64,000 bases of DNA from Pseudocercospora fijiensis CIRAD86. Taxonomy: Eukaryota; Ascomycota; Dothideomycetes; Mycosphaerellales; Mycosphaerellaceae. Below are positions 59,480 to 64,000 of this stretch, one piece after another. The notes under the pieces were generated by a model. It saw only the letters and a program-made list of their open reading frames with translations, did not search any database and was not told the DNA's origin. Position 1 is the stretch's first letter. Each line of letters begins with the position of its first letter. The stretch spans positions 3,909,664 through 3,973,663 of the forward strand of contig NW_006921536.1 in NCBI RefSeq assembly GCF_000340215.1. Reading direction: 5' to 3'. Both the position numbers and the translations under genes were made by a program.

Positions 59480-62400
59480 TAGCACTTCGGTTAGTAAGCC
59501 GCTGCTAGCGTACTAGGCGGATAAGGCCCTCCTAGCGGTAGCGATCTACGTAAGAATCTTCCGCCTAACCGTACCGATAAGGAAGACATCTAGCACCCTG
59601 CCCTTAACGATAAAGAAGTCGAGGCTACTACTTAAAACAGTCGAGTCTGCGTCTCCTATCGTAAGCGTAAGAAGGCTACTTAATTCTAGAGCCTTCGCGG
59701 TAATAAGACGAGTACGCGACCGATAGTATAGTGCTTAAGATGTCGACTTGCTAATACCGTAATAAAGAAGTCTAAGAAGTACGCGCGTAATACTAACGAC
59801 GAGGACACTATTGCTTCGACTCTAGTAAAGCGTAGCCGCCTAGCAACTCCGCGAGCTAGTACTAGCGCCGCATCTAACCCGATTACTATTGTACCTTCCC
59901 CTACGCTAAGCTCTATACTCTCTATACTTCCGCCTTCCTTAGCCTCGACTACTAGCGATCTAATTAAGCGCAATCTACCGCCGCCCTAAGGATTAATAGG
60001 TCTACCGCTAGTTCCTACTTAGTCTTCTAGATTAGGACTAGACTTTCGGCCGCGCGGTTAATATAGTAGTAACGACCTAGCAACTGTAGCTGCTCGTATA
60101 TAACTTGCCTCTATCTCTCGGCAATACCGTTAAGAACGTCGCGCTAGTAAACATCTACCTCCTATCCCTACTATCGCTAAAGTCCTTATAGGCTAGTAGC
60201 AATCCTTATAAACCGTTTAGCTAACCTAATAAGTTTAGTAGCAGTCTTTATAAACCGTTTAGCTAAGCTAGTAAGTTTAGTAGTAGACTTTACAAACCCT
60301 TTAGCTAAGCTAACAGACCGACTACGGTAGTAATCCCCCTCTACCGAGCTCTGCCTTTAGTAATATTAGCCTACCTACTAGAGATCTAAACTATCTACTA
60401 ATTCGCAATGCTCGACGTTAGTTTAAATATAGCATCTACGACTAGCTACGCGCTATTGCCCGCAAGTACAACGTACCTAAGGTAGATCCGGGTATTAACG
60501 TCTACTATTACTACGCTAAAGGAGATAGCAACGAGGCCGATTAATATAAGTAGTGTATTCTTCGTCGATACGAGACAAAGCGTTACGAATTCTACTTGCC
60601 TAACGGCTCTTAGGAACTCGAGAACTGTTATATAGCCTACCGCATTCTTCGTAATAATCTACCTTATCGTATACCTCGACCTAGACAACGCGACCGTGTA
60701 CGTATAGACCGCTATAAGCAGGACCTGCGCGACTACTTCCTTACTACCGATCTAGTCGATCTACCTATCTAAGTTCGCACTAATCTTAACGGCTAAAAGG
60801 CTCTTACCGATATTAACTATAGTTTAGTTTAGGACTTCTTCGAGGCATTAGAAGCTAAAGAGATAGAAACATACTAGAATAAAGAGCTATAGAAGGGATA
60901 TAAAGAGCGTTGGTTTAATATGTAGCTAGATACCCGCCGAGACTCTTCTATATACCAAATTTATAAGAAGTGTCGTATAATACGCGATAATAGCAAGCGA
61001 CCTAAAGAGCCCGATCTTATATCGTTAGCTAATCTTATAGACCTAGGAGAATACCCGGCATATCTACTAAAGCTTACGATAATTAAAGAGGTTCTAATCG
61101 TACGCGTCTATGTCTATATCGAGTTGCGATTAATTAAGGGCGCCTAGTACCGATATAAGAACAATGTCGTCAACTTCCTCCGCGATACGGGCAAGCTTTA
61201 GTAAGAACTTCCGTTACTTCCTAAATACCTAGAGACTATTCTCTTCCGACTAGCGTAAGGCAATAAGACTACGAGGCGTATCTTTAAACGCGACTTTCGT
61301 GTTCGGTAGGCTGTTGTTCGTTAGTAGTTACGCTTCTTAAAAGACAACTATAAAGGATACTCTAACGTCCTCCTAGACGAGAACCGCCTATCTAGCTTAC
61401 TTAAGGATAATAATATTATTAATCGCGTTAATGTTTAATACTATATAGAAGATAATATTCTACTATCGCTACCTCTAAACGTATTAGGCCTATATCCGCT
61501 ATTAGAAGAAGGCAATACCGATGTTACTAGCTAGGAAGAAGATAACCTTACTAACTACCCTTTCGAGTTAGCGCTGCCTTAAGCTCGTCTATCTAAGGAT
61601 TAACGCTAGCAATTGCAAGAAGTCGTAGATTAGTAGGAGCAATAGCGGCAGGCGAAGGACGATAAGCTTCGCCTATAAGCTTCTTAGTACGATAGTCTAG
61701 GAGATGCCTTATAGAATTACCTAACGTTGCCGCTATACGATCGTATACCGCTTTCCGAGTTTAACAAATCGATAGTATTACTATCCCTCGCCTTCCTATC
61801 CCTCTATCTAATAGGCGTAGCTAACTTCGTAGAATCCCGGTAGCGTACTATGTCGTACGAGGAATATATCGAGTATATGCTAAAGTATTAAGACGGCCGC
61901 TTCGCACAGTATATACGCTTTCGACACGTCGCTTTAAATACCTCTATAAGACGCTAGACTAACCGAATCGCGGACTTCGTCGTACAATAGAATCCTAACT
62001 ATTAGGATATCTCCCTTAAGGACCTAAAGGCGGCTCTAGCTTTATATAATAACGACGAATCTAAGAAGGTGTTGTCTAACCTTATAAGATACGCTAACAA
62101 ATTGCGAGGAACACGTATACACCAGATTAGCAAGCGTAAGCAGCTTAAGATCCATACCACAGCTCTTAGTATACCTTATCTGTTCCTTACCTTTAGCGCT
62201 ATAGACAATTAGTAGTAGTCTCTGCAAAAGTATATACCTAACATCCCTACCGGTAATAATTACTAGCGGCGAAAGATCGTACGCGATAACGTACAAGACA
62301 ATCCGGCAATCGCTATATATTACTACTATCGTCGCTATACTGTTCTTTAATAGACAGTACTCGAGCCTAAATTTAGTATTATAGATTACTAGAATCGGTT

Positions 62401-64000
62401 CGAATTCTAGGTACGTAGCAGCTCTTATAACTATAGTATATACTAGCTCTAAACCGATATCGATCCTAAAATATAGTATAATCTCTTACCTGCTCCAAAA
62501 TCGAATATAGAAGCAGACCGTACTAGTCTTGCTAAGTTTTAGAGCCGTTACGTTACTACTTTCTAGCTAGACCCCGATCGTACCGGCCTACAACTAGGAG
62601 AGCCTATAGTACTATCTATGCGACCGAATAAACTACGAAATATAGCGTATTTGTTAATGTTAAACCTAAATAGAGTCTAGCGTTATCAATGCGGTTATAA
62701 ATACTGCTAGCGCAAGAATAAGGATACTAGTACTCGTAGCTATCGCTTCTATTATCCTCGAGACCTCTATAACGAAGTACGTATTTCTCGAGACCTTAAC
62801 CTACACTATTTTATATATAACGGACCTCGCAATGATCCCTAGATAAATGGCTATAACCGTACTGTTTCTATAGCTTAGCTTACGAATACCGACTTCGCCC
62901 TATATACTTCTAAAGGCACTATTATAGACTATCTCGCTAAATACTATAGCAAGGTAGAGAAGCGTAGTACCCTATTACTCGATATCGCTAAGTAGCTAGG
63001 TCCTTACCTCTAGAACGCTAATCGCCCTATAGTCTCTTTCTTTACAAAGATAATAAATAAGTTGATCGGAGAGCGGGATATCTCGGCATAGGAGGTATAC
63101 TACTAGTTGCTTAGTTTACCTCTTTTATAAGGATCGCGGTAGGTATAGAGTTTCGATTGTCGCCTTCCTAAGTACTAGGCAAAGGTTAAGCGGTACGATA
63201 AGCACGCTAGTAAAATCGTTATATAGGGCAAGTTACTATTACTAAAGTATATCGATCGTCTTAGTATTCCTCTAGTAAAGTTTGCTAAATTAGACCTTCT
63301 CAATCGGCCTAACTTAACTCTCTTTGAGTTTCTAACTCGGTAGGACTTTAGTACTTTTAAGATACGCCCTCGCGTAAAGGCTCGCCTACTTAACTACTTC
63401 CCTAAGTACTCTAGCAATCGGGGGGAAGATAATAGTACCTATAGAGACTATTGTCGCACTAAGGTCGTATTATATTACCTATTCGATAGTCAATACCTAG
63501 CCCTTCTATATACTTTTAGCGATTATCCTAAAGAAGAATTCTATACGTAGCAAGAAGCTTACGCTTAGTGCTCCGACAATTATACCTACCCCTTTAACTA
63601 CTTTAGTATTAATCTTCCTTTGCCGATAGAAGACCTCTTTAAAGAGGAGCACTATAAACCGGAAGAAGAGGAAGCTAAGGGTAAACTTCTCGCCCGGGCT
63701 ATCCCTAATCGCAATCCTATAGAAGAAGAAGAAGACCTTAACAATCTTAGCAATCGTTAGTTAGATAAGGATTACGATTAGACTCCTTATATCGGACGTT
63801 ATAACCTTAGACATTAGCTTAAGGATTAGTAGAAGAATAAGCGTAGTACTAGTAGTGCTTATTAGAAGATTAGCAGTATTGCAAACTTGTAGCAGAAGGT
63901 TAATAGCCTGTCCCTAGAATAGCGGCTTTAGTACGATCGGATCTATAACTACGCTAACGAGTTGATTAATAGCGCTACTATCCCGGATCCTATCTTACTA
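59480..64000 (+). pseudogene. Helitron Rep-helicase, RIP-degraded, continues beyond the window
   Basis: A single frame is readable for about 1500 codons to the window edge. Order: Ser/Pro-rich N-terminus, a Gln-rich three-fold repeat (60194-60319), then a region with FKYSIYDQLRAIARKYNVP. The Helitron_like_N/Rep domain runs from about 61850: EYMLKYQDGRFAQYIRFRHV, LRGTRIHQISKRKQLKIHTT and IPYLFLTFSAIDNQQQSLQK. The HUH motif reads SSYNYSIYQ at about 62420-62446, where the family has S-S-H-N-H. The Rep tyrosine block is IIDYLAKYYSKVEK near 62925-62965. INKLIGERDISAQEVYYQLL lies near 63055-63110. The PIF1-type helicase is just starting at the edge (SLEQRLQYDRIYNYANEL). Rolling-circle transposition is impossible without the HUH histidines. 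Helitron 5' end not located. Confidence 0.85.
60194..60319 (+). repeat. 42-bp tandem repeat, three copies, in the Helitron ORF
   Basis: Period 42 (starts 60194, 60236, 60278), i.e. 14 codons. In frame it gives a Gln-rich unit (QSLQTVQLSQQVQQ when stops are taken as Gln). The period is a multiple of three, as expected for a coding repeat. Confidence 0.85.

Noticed and set aside
59686..62296. Minus-strand ORFs within the Helitron gene
   Set aside because: Antisense shadows of the Rep-helicase frame.

Overview
The window looks like nuclear DNA of a filamentous ascomycete (Pezizomycotina; a Dothideomycete would fit, but that is inference) with a two-compartment genome. Most of it is a transposon graveyard mutated by repeat-induced point mutation (RIP). 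CA and TG are almost absent and replaced by TA, so Gln codons have become TAG/TAA, Trp has become stops, His has become Tyr and Asp after a T has become Asn. CG is left intact. Reading frames survive without many indels, so families can be recognised by reading through the C-to-T stops. Three short islands keep CA/TG and hold the only intact host genes.

Layout. 1-2.55 kb: old RIP-mutated DNA. 2.55-6.01 kb: a Tc1/mariner-like element with TA target duplications, 33-bp terminal inverted repeats (TIRs) and an extra unknown gene. 6.05-8.0 kb: a Fot1/pogo transposase relic. 8.0-10.67 kb: unassigned. 10.67-14.71 kb: an invertron with TIRs of about 0.5 kb and a truncated family-B DNA polymerase, i.e. 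a linear mitochondrial plasmid apparently integrated in the nucleus. 14.72-19.64 kb: a Tad1-type LINE inserted at the very end of that plasmid. 20.36-20.75 and 23.98-26.31 kb: two members of a TIR family that has a third end at 57.38 kb. 22.6-36.7 kb: a mosaic of Ty3/gypsy elements, including one with paired 187-bp LTRs (26.59-33.37 kb) and a chromodomain-bearing chromovirus pol (33.37-36.74 kb). 42.59-45.99 kb: a MULE. About 47.9-51.2 kb: a PIF/Harbinger element. 54.37-55.34 kb: a 970-bp GATC-rich MITE-like element. About 59.5 kb to the window end: a Helitron Rep-helicase.

Host genes. An RBR-type RING/IBR protein with a tract of about 31 aspartates (39385-41466, minus). A secreted virginiamycin-B-lyase-like beta-propeller protein with two introns (46286-47539, plus). 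A BCS1-like mitochondrial AAA ATPase (51899-53818, plus). They are unrelated in function and appear as remnants of a gene-bearing segment split by a MULE and a Harbinger element. An 846-bp assembly gap lies upstream of the RBR gene.

The most unusual item is the linear-plasmid copy: TIRs carrying the start of both convergent ORFs, a TGA at a probable Trp position (mitochondrial code), catalytic Asp residues lost by TG-to-TA changes, and a younger LINE landed on its tip. Coordinates of degraded genes are approximate. No database search or alignment program was used.
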